From assembly GCF_016786355.1 (NCBI RefSeq), contig NZ_JADWYX010000018.1, forward strand, positions 26,936 to 90,935: a stretch of DNA of 64,000 bases. Direction: 5' to 3'. The stretch's first letter is position 1. Every line of letters starts with the position of its first letter. Shown one piece after another: positions 24,881 to 33,917 of this stretch. The notes beneath the pieces were generated by a model. The model saw only the letters and a program-made list of their open reading frames with translations. It was not told where the DNA came from and made no database searches. This DNA is from Frankia sp. AgB1.9. Its GTDB lineage: Bacteria; Actinomycetota; Actinomycetes; Frankiales; Frankiaceae. A program made the position numbers and the translations under genes.

Positions 24881-26394
24881 ACGCCACGCTCGTCGCCGCC
24901 GGAGCGGCCGCGCACTCGTCCTGGACCGGGCACGACACCCGGCTGATCACGGTCGCGGCGCTCGGCATCGCGCTGATCGTCGCCCTGATCGTCTGGGCGA
25001 AGCTGCACCCGTTTCTCGCGCTGATCCTCGGCAGCGCCTTCGTCGGGCTGGCCAGTGGGGTGGGGCTGGCCGGCGTCATCAAGAACTTCGAGACCGGTGT
25101 CGGTAGCACCCTGCAGGAGGTCGGGCTGCTGATCGCGCTCGGCGCGATGCTCGGCAAGCTGCTCGCCGACTCCGGCGGCGCCAACCGCGTCATCGACACC
25201 CTGCTCGCCCGCGCGTCCGGCGCCGCGATCCCCTGGGCGATGGCGCTGGTGGCCGTGATCATCGGCCTGCCGATGTTCTTCGAGATCGGCCTGGTACTGC
25301 TGCTGCCGGTGATCGTGCTGGTGAGCCAGCGGTCAGGGCTGAAGCTCATGCGGGTCGCGATCCCGGCGCTGGCGGGCCTCTCCGCGCTGCACGGGCTGGT
25401 GCCGCCGCATCCGGGCCCGCTGCTGGCGATCTCGGCGGTGCACGCGGACCTCGGCACCACGCTCGCGCTCGGTGTGCTGGTCGCCATCCCGACGGTCGTC
25501 CTGTGCGGCCCGCTGTTCTCGCTGCTGGCCGCCCGCTGGGTGCCGGTCGACGCGCCCGCCGTGGCCGGCGGCGTCGACACCAGGTCGCAGGCCACGGCCG
25601 GTGACCGCGGGTCGGCCGCGGACCAGACCTCCACGACAGCAGGGCCGGACGAAACGGCTTCGGATACCGCAGGCCAGCGCCCGACCCCGGCGACCGATGG
25701 CGAGCAGAGCCCGAGCCGGGAGCCGTCGTTCGGGGTCACTCTCGCGACGATCCTGTTCCCGGTCGCCCTGATGCTGGGCAAGGCGCTCGCGGACATCATC
25801 GACGCCGACAGCAAGAACCCGTCCCAGGCGCGGGTCGTGTTCGACTTCATCGGCGAGCCGTTGGCCGCGATGACGCTGGCGGTGCTGCTCGCGCTCGTCA
25901 CCTTCGGCTACGCCGTCGGCTTCACCGGGAAGACGCTGTCGGCCAAGGTCGGCGCCAGCGTCGGACCGGTCGCCGCGGTGATCCTGATCGTCGGGGCCGG
26001 CGGGGGGTTCAAGCAGTCACTGATCGGCGCCGGTGTCGGTGACGCGGTCGCCCAGTGGGCCAACAACGCGCATATCTCGGTCCTCGTGCTGGGCTATCTG
26101 ATCGCCGTCGCACTGCGGCTGGCGACCGGCTCGGCCACCGTCGCCACCGTCACCGCTGCCGGTATCGTCGCCCCGCTCGCCACCGGTCTGCCGGCGACAC
26201 ACGCCGCGTTGCTGGCGCTGGCGATCGGTACCGGCTCGCTGTTCCTCTCCCATGTGAACGACGCCGGCTTCTGGCTGGTCAAGGAGCTGTTCGGCCTCAC
26301 CGTCCAGCAGACCCTGAAGACCTGGTCGGTCATGGAGACCCTGGTCTCCGTGGTCGGCTTCGGCTTCGTCTCGCTGCTCTGGGCGGTCACCTGA
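24877..26394 (+). CDS. Gluconate:H+ symporter (GntP family)
   Basis: Membrane transporter of 505 residues with about 12 hydrophobic segments, importing gluconate or a similar sugar acid. Family features include LIALGAMLGKLLADSGGANRV, GLPMFFEIGLVLLLPV, GLVPPHPGPLLAI and the C-terminal GSATVATVTAAGI and LFLSHVNDAGFWLVKE blocks. A polar loop of about 60 residues in the middle (after the first six segments) is longer than usual and Asp/Thr-rich. It overlaps gntK by ATGA. It is convergent with the FHA gene, with a GC-rich hairpin between. Confidence 0.94.
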   Translation: MNATLVAAGAAAHSSWTGHDTRLITVAALGIALIVALIVWAKLHPFLALILGSAFVGLASGVGLAGVIKNFETGVGSTLQEVGLLIALGAMLGKLLADSGGANRVIDTLLARASGAAIPWAMALVAVIIGLPMFFEIGLVLLLPVIVLVSQRSGLKLMRVAIPALAGLSALHGLVPPHPGPLLAISAVHADLGTTLALGVLVAIPTVVLCGPLFSLLAARWVPVDAPAVAGGVDTRSQATAGDRGSAADQTSTTAGPDETASDTAGQRPTPATDGEQSPSREPSFGVTLATILFPVALMLGKALADIIDADSKNPSQARVVFDFIGEPLAAMTLAVLLALVTFGYAVGFTGKTLSAKVGASVGPVAAVILIVGAGGGFKQSLIGAGVGDAVAQWANNAHISVLVLGYLIAVALRLATGSATVATVTAAGIVAPLATGLPATHAALLALAIGTGSLFLSHVNDAGFWLVKELFGLTVQQTLKTWSVMETLVSVVGFGFVSLLWAVT

Positions 26395-26403
26395 CCTCGT
26401 CCA

Positions 26404-26440
26404 GCCCGCGGAGTCGTCGCCCGGCTCGGCTCCCGCGGGC
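26404..26440. terminator. GC-rich hairpin between convergent genes
   Basis: GCCCGCGG at 26404-26411 pairs perfectly with CCGCGGGC at 26433-26440 across a 21-base loop, just after the permease stop and before the convergent FHA stop. There is no T run. A bidirectional terminator is plausible. Confidence 0.35.
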
Positions 26441-26456
26441 CGTACCAGCTCGCCAC

Positions 26457-26918
26457 CTACGTCGTGGCTCTCGCTGGCCAGGACGCCTGGCTGGGGACCC
26501 GGAAGGCGACGTCGTGCAGCAGGCGGGTCTGACCGAGGTCGATCGCCGGTGACGAAAAAGTGATCTCGGTCGGGACCGTCAGGAGCTCGGGGACCACGGG
26601 AAGCGGGTAGTCCGGGAACGACGGCGGCGGGCCCGGGATCAGCGTGATCCGCGGACCGTTCACCGCGCCGAGGTTGAGCCGGACCTCCCGGCACACGTCG
26701 ACCCGCCGGACCCGCTCGCCGTCCAGCCAGGTCCCGTTCGCGCTGATGTCCAGGACCGACCAGCCGTGTTCGGTCTGCCTGACCATCAGGTGCCGCCGGG
26801 ACACCCGGGCGTCCGCGAGCCGCAGATCTGCCGCGGACCCGCGGCCGATGACGAACGGCCGGTCCACGGGCACCGTGGCGACCTCTGCCCCGTGGCAGAC
26901 CATCAGCTCCTCGGACAC
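26457..26918 (-). CDS. FHA-domain protein
   Basis: Phosphothreonine-binding FHA protein of 153 residues, cytoplasmic. The FHA core has GRGS (25-28), SRRH (40-43) and N-G-T (61-63), the residues that contact phosphopeptide. About 50 Pro/Leu-rich residues follow the domain. The GTG start is supported by GGAGG nine bases upstream; an in-frame ATG five codons later would sit too close to its GAGGAG. It is divergent from a PAS/GAF/PP2C phosphatase gene. FHA proteins usually read Ser/Thr kinase signals; a kinase gene lies 17 kb away in this window. Confidence 0.88.
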   Translation of the reverse strand: MSEELMVCHGAEVATVPVDRPFVIGRGSAADLRLADARVSRRHLMVRQTEHGWSVLDISANGTWLDGERVRRVDVCREVRLNLGAVNGPRITLIPGPPPSFPDYPLPVVPELLTVPTEITFSSPAIDLGQTRLLHDVAFRVPSQASWPARATT

Positions 26919-27089
26919 CCGTACCGACCTCCGTCCCGCCTCCGCACCAATTGTCCCAGCACCCCTGTCGAGAGTCGCCCCGCGGGGCCCTAGCGGAGCA
27001 GACCTTAGAAAGTCGCTTACTGTCGCCAACCCGACTCGCCCGGCCGGCAACGTCGCGTGTGGGCTGGCGGGCTGGGTACACGAACCGTG

Positions 27090-29117
27090 ATGAACGAGCG
27101 GCCGCAGGTGTGGGGAAGCCAGACCGACGGGGTCGGGCCGGGCGTCGGCGATCTCTATCGGGCGCTGACCGCCCTCGGGGTCGGGATCTTCGACTGGGAT
27201 GTCGCCAGCGACCGGATGTTCTACGACCAGGCGGCGGCCCGGTTGCTTGGGTTCGGCGATCGGCCTGGATCCGTGTCGCCGCAGGACGCTATGGCGGCAG
27301 TCCATCCGGACGACCGGCCGGCGCTGATCCGGGCCCGCGACGCCGCCCTGCGGACGGAGAACCCGTTCCTGGAGGAGTACCGGGTCGTCAGTCGCGATGG
27401 CTCGGTGAACTGGGTGCAGACCCGGGCTCGACTGCTGCGCGCCGGGCCCGACGGCAGAGCACGGGTGATCGGGCTCTGTACGGACCGGACGCCGGATCGG
27501 ACGGTGCGTGACCGGATCGCCCGGGCACTCGACCACATGGGCGACATCGTCCTGGTGCTGGACGAGACGGACACGATCGTTCACGCCAACATCCAGGCGA
27601 TTCGACAGTTCGAACTGCCACGCGACGAAATGGTCGGCAAGGCGGCGGCTGATCTGCTGCTGCCCCCGGTGCGTGACCATGTCGCGGCGATCCGCCGTCG
27701 GCGCACCGAACCGACCACCCAGGAACCCCGGCCCGAGCCGGTTCTCGAGATCGAGGCGACCGACCCGGACGGCGCCTGGTGGGCGGTCCGGACGTTCCCC
27801 ATCCCCGATGGCCTCGTCGTCGCGATGCGCAACGTCGACGCCCGCCACCGCGCGGACGCGGAACGCAAGGCGCTGATCGGCTCGCTGTCCTCCGCGCTGC
27901 GGCGCTCACGGCAGCTGCTCGACGCCACGGTCGAGCTCGGCCAGGTCATGACCGTCGACGAGCTGTGCGATGTCGCGGCCCACGCCGCGCAGGCCGACCT
28001 GGGCGTGCTGTTCGTCGGGCTGGTGCTGCTGGAGGAGGACGGGCCGCCGCGGGTGCACTGCCGGCCGAACTCCAGATTCCTCACCGAGGCCTGGCGCCGG
28101 ATGCCGGCGTTCGGCCCGGCCTCCACCGACCAGGTGCTGCGGACCGGCCGGCCGCGGTTCGACAACGACCGCAAGAGCTACCTGCGCGACTACCCCGACC
28201 GCGGGCCCAACCTCGACGCGATGAGCATCGACGCCCTGGCCAGCCTGCCGCTGATCGTGTCCGGCCGCCCGATCGGCCTCATGGTGCTCGGCTGGCCCGA
28301 GCCACAGCCGTTCGAGGAGGACGAGCGACGGTTCCTGCTCACGCTCGTCGGCCCGTTCGCCCAGGCGTTGGAACGCGCCCGCCTCTACGAGCGGCAGATG
28401 TCGACGGTGGAGACGCTGCAGCGGGCCGTGCTGCCGCAGACGCTGCCCGATCTAGGTGGGGTCCGGCTCGCGGCCAGGTACCTCCCCGCCGGCCGTGACC
28501 TCGGGATCGGCGGCGACTGGTACGACGCGACCATGCTGTCCGACGGCACGCTCAGCCTCGTCGTCGGTGATGTCGGCGGTCACGGGCTACGAGCCGTGTC
28601 GACGATGGCCGAGCTGCGGCACGCGGCCCGGGCCTACGCGCTGCAGCTGCGGACGCCGGCCGACATCACCACCCAGCTGTCGGCCAATCTGGGCAGCCGG
28701 TCCGACGAGATGCTCGCCACCGCCGTCGTCGCCGACCTCTGCCCCGGCAGCGGCCTCCTGAACTGGTCTTGCGCCGGCCATCCGCCACCACTGCTCGTGC
28801 GGGCCGCGGCTGGCGTCGGCGCGAGCTTTCTCGAGCAGGTCAACGGCCCGATCCTCGGCGTCGACGCGGGGGCCAGCTACGGCCAGAACAGCCTCCAGCT
28901 GGAACCGGGCGACCAGCTGCTGCTGTTCACCGACGGCCTGGTCGAACGCCGGGGCCGGTCGCTGACGACCCAGCTCGCGGCGCTGGCCGAGGCCGCCGTG
29001 TCCGTGCCGGCCGTGTACCGGAATGACCCCGACGGCCTCTGCGACCACATCCTGCACGCGGTGGCACCGGCCGACCGCGAGGACGACCTGTGCCTGCTGG
29101 CGGTCGCGATGACGTGA
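27090..29117 (+). CDS. PAS-PAS-GAF-PP2C (RsbU-like) phosphatase
   Basis: Multi-sensor serine phosphatase, about 675 residues, cytoplasmic. PAS domains occupy about 24-130 (ends VSRDGSVNWVQTRARLL) and 145-255 (DIVLVLDETDTIVHAN), GAF about 285-430, and a SpoIIE-type PP2C domain about 450-672. The phosphatase shows GGDWYDA near 474-480 and GDVGGHGLRA near 493-502, which give metal-binding Asp residues, and LLLFTDGLVERRG. Such proteins dephosphorylate anti-sigma-factor antagonists in partner-switching stress control, but no anti-sigma genes are adjacent. An in-frame GTG 33 bases upstream is an alternative start; neither has a ribosome site. It is divergent from the FHA gene. Confidence 0.9.
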   Translation: MNERPQVWGSQTDGVGPGVGDLYRALTALGVGIFDWDVASDRMFYDQAAARLLGFGDRPGSVSPQDAMAAVHPDDRPALIRARDAALRTENPFLEEYRVVSRDGSVNWVQTRARLLRAGPDGRARVIGLCTDRTPDRTVRDRIARALDHMGDIVLVLDETDTIVHANIQAIRQFELPRDEMVGKAAADLLLPPVRDHVAAIRRRRTEPTTQEPRPEPVLEIEATDPDGAWWAVRTFPIPDGLVVAMRNVDARHRADAERKALIGSLSSALRRSRQLLDATVELGQVMTVDELCDVAAHAAQADLGVLFVGLVLLEEDGPPRVHCRPNSRFLTEAWRRMPAFGPASTDQVLRTGRPRFDNDRKSYLRDYPDRGPNLDAMSIDALASLPLIVSGRPIGLMVLGWPEPQPFEEDERRFLLTLVGPFAQALERARLYERQMSTVETLQRAVLPQTLPDLGGVRLAARYLPAGRDLGIGGDWYDATMLSDGTLSLVVGDVGGHGLRAVSTMAELRHAARAYALQLRTPADITTQLSANLGSRSDEMLATAVVADLCPGSGLLNWSCAGHPPPLLVRAAAGVGASFLEQVNGPILGVDAGASYGQNSLQLEPGDQLLLFTDGLVERRGRSLTTQLAALAEAAVSVPAVYRNDPDGLCDHILHAVAPADREDDLCLLAVAMT

Positions 29118-29128
29118 CCGCCGGCCGC

Positions 29129-29989
29129 TCAGGGCTCCGGCTGGACGGCGGGCGTGCGCCCGTAGCCGAACTTGCCGGCCCGCCGGAGGAACTCGGGGGA
29201 GTTCATCAGGCCGGTGACCAGGAGCCGGTCGATGTTCCGGGCGGCGGTGCGGTCGGAGATGTCCGCGTACATGTCGACGGCCAGCTTCGCGACGCCGAGC
29301 ACCTCCGGCGGGATCTTCGTCAGGTCCCGGCAGAACGCGTAGACCTCGTCCATGAACGTCTCGGCTGGGAAGACGTCGTGCACCAGGCCGATCTGCCTGG
29401 CCTGCTCGGCGCCCACCCGGCGGCCGGCCATCGCCATCCACTTGCCCCAGGCCGGGCCGACCAGCCTGGTCAGGCGGCTGGTGCCGCCGCTGCCCGCGAG
29501 CATCCCCATGTGCACCTCGGGTACCCCGAACTCGGCCTCCGGCGTGCAGAACCGGAAGTCGCAGCTCACCGCCATCTCGACCCCGGCCCCCAGGGAGATC
29601 CCGTTCACGGCCACGATGATCGGCTTCTCGATCGACTCGAACTCGTCGTAGAGCAGATGGTGGCTGCGGTAGTTGCGCCGGAAGTTCCAGCCCGGGTGCA
29701 GATGCTCGGTCTCGGGGTTCGCCGGCCGGTTGCCCACCCCGGCCGACAGGTCCACCCCGGCGGTGAAGTAGGGGCCGACACCCGTGATCACCAGGCAGCG
29801 CAGGTCGTCGCGGTCGCCGAGCATGGTCGCGGCCTGCCAGAGCAGCTCGGTGATCTGCGGGCTGATCAGATTGCGCTTGCGCTGCCGGTCGATGGTCAGG
29901 GTGAGGATGCCGTCCTGCTCGGTCAGCCGGGCGTGCTCCTCCGCGTCTGCCGTGGGCGACTCGGCGGTCTGGCGGTCCTGGGCGCTCAC
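29129..29989 (-). CDS. Enoyl-CoA hydratase/isomerase family protein
   Basis: Crotonase-fold protein of 286 residues. Oxyanion-hole regions YFTAGVDLS (75-82) and NGISLGAGVEMAVSCD (129-144) are intact, and the first hydratase Glu is retained (Glu 158 in VPEVHMG). The second Glu position falls in WMAMAGRRV and has no Glu, so it may be an isomerase, hydrolase or a diverged hydratase. The GTG start has AGGGAG upstream. Its extended loop around 85-115 (His/Arg/Tyr-rich) is unusual. It lies downstream of the dehydrogenase gene on the same strand, with about 145 bases between. Confidence 0.87.
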   Translation of the reverse strand: MSAQDRQTAESPTADAEEHARLTEQDGILTLTIDRQRKRNLISPQITELLWQAATMLGDRDDLRCLVITGVGPYFTAGVDLSAGVGNRPANPETEHLHPGWNFRRNYRSHHLLYDEFESIEKPIIVAVNGISLGAGVEMAVSCDFRFCTPEAEFGVPEVHMGMLAGSGGTSRLTRLVGPAWGKWMAMAGRRVGAEQARQIGLVHDVFPAETFMDEVYAFCRDLTKIPPEVLGVAKLAVDMYADISDRTAARNIDRLLVTGLMNSPEFLRRAGKFGYGRTPAVQPEP

Positions 29990-30135
29990 GGTTCTCCCTG
30001 GTGGTCCGGGCTGGCGCATCGAGGCGGGACCGCCGTCCCCGGGGACGTCCCGAGTGGCGTGCCCCGACTGCGCGCGTCGTATCAAGTATTCGTTATACGT
30101 CCCCTATTGTGCCGGCTCGGCCCACCCGCCGCCCG

Positions 30136-30966
30136 CTACCCGGCGACCGGCGGGCTGGCCAGCGTCGTCAGTGTCTCCTGCGCGAGCGCGCTCAGCGTCG
30201 CCGGCGCCTCGGTGCCGGCGCCCGCCGCGACCTCCAACGTGATCCGGACGTCCTTGCGCAGCAGCGGTTCGGCGCCGCGCAGCCCGGCGAGGTCGAAGCC
30301 GGACGCGGCCAGGATGCCCGCGGCCCGGGAGCCACCGGTGCCGCCCGCCAGCACCTGCGCGGCCAGGGCCCGGTCGATGCCGAGCCGGTCGGCGAACGCG
30401 AACGTGTCCAGCGCGAGCCCCACCTGGGCGGTGAACACGAAGTTGTTCAGCAGCTTGGCCACCTGGCCGCTGCCAAGCGGGCCCAGGTGCAGCAGCGGGT
30501 CCGCGAACGTCTCCAGCACCGGGCGGGCACGGGCGACGTCCTCGTCCGTGCCGCCGACCATCACCGACAGCCGACCCACGGACGCCGCGGGGGCGCCGCC
30601 GCTGACCGGGGCGTCGATCACCGCGACCCCGCGATCGGCGGCCGCGTCCGCGATCAGCCGGCAGGTGTCCGGGTGGATCGTCGAGTGCAGCACCAGCAGG
30701 CCGCCCGCGTCCATCCCGGCCAGCACCCCGTCCGGGCGCAGCAGCACGTCCGTCACGTCCACGTCGGCGACCACGCAGATCCCGACGATGTCGCTGGCGG
30801 CGCCGAGCTCGGCAGGCGTCGCCGCGACCGTCGCGGCCGTGTCCGCGAACGGCTCGACCGCCACCGCGCGGCGCGCCCAGATCGTCAGCGGGAAGCCGGC
30901 GTCCACGATGCGTCGTGCCATCGGCTGGCCCTGGCTGCCCAGCCCGATGAATCCGACCTTCGTCAT
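30136..30966 (-). CDS. 3-Hydroxyisobutyrate dehydrogenase-like oxidoreductase
   Basis: NAD(P)-dependent beta-hydroxyacid dehydrogenase, 276 residues. GFIGLGSQG (5-13) binds the dinucleotide, DAPVSGG (118-124) is the substrate motif, and GSGQVAKLLNN gives the catalytic Lys 171. The C-terminal all-helical domain is complete. Family members oxidise 3-hydroxyisobutyrate, tartronate semialdehyde relatives or reduce imines. It starts with ATG, and the 5' leader holds nested hairpins. The adjacent crotonase-fold gene suggests a role in branched-chain or acyl-CoA metabolism, which is only contextual. Confidence 0.9.
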   Translation of the reverse strand: MTKVGFIGLGSQGQPMARRIVDAGFPLTIWARRAVAVEPFADTAATVAATPAELGAASDIVGICVVADVDVTDVLLRPDGVLAGMDAGGLLVLHSTIHPDTCRLIADAAADRGVAVIDAPVSGGAPAASVGRLSVMVGGTDEDVARARPVLETFADPLLHLGPLGSGQVAKLLNNFVFTAQVGLALDTFAFADRLGIDRALAAQVLAGGTGGSRAAGILAASGFDLAGLRGAEPLLRKDVRITLEVAAGAGTEAPATLSALAQETLTTLASPPVAG

Positions 30967-31328
30967 CGGCCCTGTCCTCTCACGTCACACGTCTGTTCGC
31001 GGTAGGTCGGCACGTCCGCGCGGCTGGCGCGGGCGTCCCACGGCGGAGCCGCTCCGCCCTGCCTACCGCGCGGTCACCGCTTCGCGCATCCGAACTGGGG
31101 GACCTGCGCCCCGGGCGCCGGGTGGTCGGGGGGTTCCGTACGTTGCGGCGGCCTCGGCGGTGTGCGGGAGATCATGCCCGGCGGCCGGGCCTCCTCGGCC
31201 CGATACCGGGGCGAGACGGGTGGCTCGCCTCCGTGTGCCCTCTTGGGCCGTTTTGTCGGCGTACCGGCATTCCCAGGACCGCGCGCCCGGTCGATGATGA
31301 GAGGGGATCCCCTATCGACAGGTGTGCC
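30967..31328. other. Intergenic region with nested inverted repeats
   Basis: No gene is evident. CGCGGTAGG at 30998-31006 pairs with CCTACCGCG at 31062-31070, and inside it GGCGGAG-CCG-CTCCGCC (31042-31058) forms a perfect hairpin. The region separates divergent genes, so these may be leader structures or an operator. Confidence 0.5.
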
Positions 31329-32423
31329 GTGTCCGAGTCCAGCTGGCCGTTGCCCGAACCAACGTCGCGGCCCGAACCACCGCCGCGGCCCGCGCCGCCG
31401 CCCGCGAGTCCGCCGCCCGCCGAGGCGGTGCCCCAGGCGTCCGCGGCCGCGTCCGGGTTCGAGGACGACGAGGACGACGACGGCGACGTCACCCAGGTCC
31501 TGCCGCCCCAGCTGAAGCCACCGCCGACGCTTGCCTCCCCGGCGCAGACGGCCCCGCAGCAGGCGTCGGCCACTCAGGCGTCGGTTCCGCAGGCGTCGGC
31601 CCCGGCCGGGTCGGGGGCGTCCCCGGCGCAGTTCGCACCCCCGACCGGCCCCGCACCCGCGACTCAGGGGACTCCCGCTCAGCCAACGCCGTACCCGGGC
31701 CCGCAGACGGCGCCGCCGCCCCAGCCGCTGCCGCAGGGCACCCTCTGGTCGCAGGGCTATCCGCCCGCCCAGCCAACGCCGTGGCCGCAGAGCACGCCGT
31801 GGCCCGCGAGCCAGCCACCGGCCGCCCCCGGTGCCTGGCCGTCACAGCGGCCGCCGGCCACGGCGGACCGTGGCCCGCGGATCCGGGCGCTGCCGGTGTT
31901 CGACCAGATCGTCGTCGGGGTCGCCGGTGTCCTGGTCCTGGTGGCGGTCGTGCTGACCGCGATCGCGCCGGTCTACCCGCCCCGGGGCCGGGCGCAGAAG
32001 CTCCTCGACGCCCGGATCCAGCCGCCGGCGGCCCTCACGTCGACGCAGCCGACCCCGAGCGGGTCGCCGGCGGTAGATCCCGACCAGCTGCCCGCCGAGC
32101 TGCGCGGCACCTGGACCGGCGACGTGGCCCAGAAGGACCCGGCGCACGAGTTCGACACCACCTACCCGGTGACCCTGGTGCTGCGCGGCGGATCGATCGG
32201 CCAGGTGGTCGGCACGTCCAACTATCCGACCATTCCCTGCTCCGGCGACCTGCTGCTGAACCAGGGCGGAAACGCCGTCCAGGTGACCGAGCACATCGTG
32301 GGCGGCACGAACTGCTCCGACACCACGGTTTCGCTCACGCTCAACGCGAACGGCGAGCTGGTCTACCACTTCGACGATGTCGGAGACGGCACCGGCGACG
32401 GGGTGCTCACCAAGCAGCGGTGA
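31329..32423 (+). CDS. Proline-rich membrane-anchored protein with extracytoplasmic domain
   Basis: Protein of 364 residues with three parts: a cytoplasmic Pro/Ala/Gln-rich stretch (about 1-185) with an acidic patch DDEDDDGD, one transmembrane helix (about 193-216), and an extracytoplasmic domain of about 120 residues beginning PAELRGTWTGDV. That domain (YPVTLVLRGG, Cys in PTIPCSGD and GGTNCSD, LTLNANGELVYHF) resembles beta-rich C-terminal domains outside the membrane in some actinomycete Ser/Thr kinases, here without a kinase. The two Cys could form a disulfide. The start is a GTG with a weak AGGTG. It is convergent with the M50 protease gene (20-base gap). Function unknown; a cell-surface sensor or adaptor is likely. 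Confidence 0.75.
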   Translation: MSESSWPLPEPTSRPEPPPRPAPPPASPPPAEAVPQASAAASGFEDDEDDDGDVTQVLPPQLKPPPTLASPAQTAPQQASATQASVPQASAPAGSGASPAQFAPPTGPAPATQGTPAQPTPYPGPQTAPPPQPLPQGTLWSQGYPPAQPTPWPQSTPWPASQPPAAPGAWPSQRPPATADRGPRIRALPVFDQIVVGVAGVLVLVAVVLTAIAPVYPPRGRAQKLLDARIQPPAALTSTQPTPSGSPAVDPDQLPAELRGTWTGDVAQKDPAHEFDTTYPVTLVLRGGSIGQVVGTSNYPTIPCSGDLLLNQGGNAVQVTEHIVGGTNCSDTTVSLTLNANGELVYHFDDVGDGTGDGVLTKQR

Positions 32424-32442
32424 CCGTTCGGGGCGGAAACAC

Positions 32443-33081
32443 TCAGCCGGGGGCGACCAGCAGTCTGGCGCCCTTCAGCAGGCAGAACACGCTGACGGCC
32501 CCGAAGACGAACACCCACAAGAACCCCGGGACGTGGGTGATCTCGGCAAGGATGTCCGCGTCGGAATCGCTCGGCCCACTCCGGCGCACCCGCCGCAGGA
32601 CGACGACGGACCTGACCCCGGACAGCAAAAGAAACCAGGTGAGGAAGAAGGCGCACCAGCGCCCGAACCAGCCGGGCGCGTACCGCTCCAGGCCGACGAG
32701 CACGGCGGCGCTCGACAGCAGGACGACGATGCCGAACCTGTTGACGTCGACGAGGAGCAGCGCGACCAGCGCGAGCACGGCGAGAATGAACACCGAGGTC
32801 TCGTTCCCCGCGGCCAGCAGGCTCGCCGACGTGAGACCGGCCAGCGGTGGGCTGACGTAGCCGGCGAAAAAGATCATGAACACGCCGAACCGACCCATCG
32901 ATCCGAGTTCGAATCTGGTGAGTCCCCCATCGCGGCGGTCGATGTGTACTTTCTTCACCCGCCCGCCGTGCGCCCACGTGAGAAGAGCGTGTCCCCCCTC
33001 GTGCAGCGCCGTATCCAGGTGACGGCCCCACCAGCCGGCCGTCACCGCCCACAACGCCAAGAGCCCGGTCATCACAGCCAC
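32443..33081 (-). CDS. M50-type membrane metalloprotease
   Basis: Predicted intramembrane zinc protease (M50B-like) of 212 residues. HEGGH at 27-31 supplies two zinc His and the catalytic Glu within the first helix. Further hydrophobic segments include GVFMIFFAGYVSPPLAGL, SVFILAVLALVALLLVDVN and WCAFFLTWFLLLSGV. The second metal-ligand Asp may lie in LVDVNRFG. No PDZ domain is present. The GTG start has a G-rich stretch upstream; an ATG three codons later is also possible. Such short M50B proteins are common in actinomycetes, with unknown substrates. It faces the proline-rich membrane protein gene. Confidence 0.85.
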   Translation of the reverse strand: MAVMTGLLALWAVTAGWWGRHLDTALHEGGHALLTWAHGGRVKKVHIDRRDGGLTRFELGSMGRFGVFMIFFAGYVSPPLAGLTSASLLAAGNETSVFILAVLALVALLLVDVNRFGIVVLLSSAAVLVGLERYAPGWFGRWCAFFLTWFLLLSGVRSVVVLRRVRRSGPSDSDADILAEITHVPGFLWVFVFGAVSVFCLLKGARLLVAPG

Positions 33082-33476
33082 AGCGCCACCCCCCGACAGC
33101 GCGTCCTGTTTCCTTTCGTTTCATGATGCGGCCGCCGGGCGGATTCCCGAAGCGGTTTTTCGTCACGGCGGTGGGCCTGTGGTCTCGCGTCGCCTTGATC
33201 GCGGTTTTGGCCCTGGGATGGTCGCGACGGGCGCGTTTCCGCGACCATCCCAGGGCCCAAACGGCGATCATGATCGGTCCGGTGGCCCGTGATCCAGGGA
33301 CTGGACGCCGCGCGTCGACCACCCGTCACTGGGAGTCCTGGAACAGGCTTCAGTCCTACTCGCGGTCGACCACTGACGAGATCCACCACCATGGCGTAGG
33401 ACTCGCACAGACTCCAGGCCCGAATTAGCCAGCAGGGTCACTGCGGCGGCAAAGTCGAAAGGGCCAGCCGGGATCG
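33082..33476. other. Intergenic stretch with an inverted-repeat element
   Basis: Apart from the long palindromic element at 33194-33272 nothing coding is supported. Positions 33300-33470 show patchy codon-like composition on the minus strand but have no convincing start or domain, and may be a decayed gene. Confidence 0.45.
33194..33272. repeat. Long inverted-repeat element, copy B
   Basis: Arms 33194-33226 and 33240-33272 are 33 bases each and pair at 30 positions around a 13-base loop. The arm reads CTTGATCGCGGTTTTGGCCC and continues TGGGATGGTCGCG. It is the best preserved of the three copies in this window. Confidence 0.92.
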
Positions 33477-33917
33477 TCAGAGCTCCTGGGTCATCCAGAT
33501 GGATTGTTCGAGCTGGAAGCCGTGGCGGGCGTAGAACCGGCGCGCGGCGTCGTTGGGTGCCTCGGTCTCGAGGAAGACGCGCAGCACACCGGCGGCGCGG
33601 CAGGCGGCCAACAGCGCGGGCAGCGCGGCGGAGCCGAGGCCGAGCCCGCGGTCCCGGACGTAGATCTCGTCGAGCACGGCCTCACGGCCGCCTGACTCGA
33701 GGCTGTATCCCCAGCACAGGACGGCGTAGCCCGCCGGTTCGTCGTCGGGACCGTTGATGAACCAGACCTGGCCGTACTCGTCGTCGGCCAGCAACGGGGC
33801 GAGCGCGCGGCCGACGCGGGCATCGTCGTGGTCGTGGCCGTCGATCGCGTTGAACTCCCGCACGAGCGTGAGGACGGTCTCGGAGTCGGTGGGCCGGGCG
33901 CGGCGGATCGCGGTCAC
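33477..33917 (-). CDS. GNAT-family N-acetyltransferase
   Basis: Compact acetyltransferase of 146 residues. The core shows AVLDEIYVRDRGLGLGSAAL, the acetyl-CoA-binding Q/R-x-x-G-x-G/A motif in R-G-L-G-L-G-S form, followed by AGVLRVFLETEAPNDAARRFYARHGF. It starts with GTG (MTAIRRARPTDS), a typical GNAT N-terminus; the frame extends 5' but without a family match. It is divergent from the acyl-CoA ligase gene 450 bases away. The acceptor is unknown. Confidence 0.9.
   Translation of the reverse strand: MTAIRRARPTDSETVLTLVREFNAIDGHDHDDARVGRALAPLLADDEYGQVWFINGPDDEPAGYAVLCWGYSLESGGREAVLDEIYVRDRGLGLGSAALPALLAACRAAGVLRVFLETEAPNDAARRFYARHGFQLEQSIWMTQEL

Noticed and set aside
31310..31320. GGGGATCCCC palindrome before the proline-rich gene
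   Set aside because: It is short and self-complementary by chance in GC-rich DNA; there is no evidence of an operator.
33300..33470. Possible decayed small gene on the minus strand
   Set aside because: Fragments look codon-like, but there is no start, no ribosome site and no recognisable domain.
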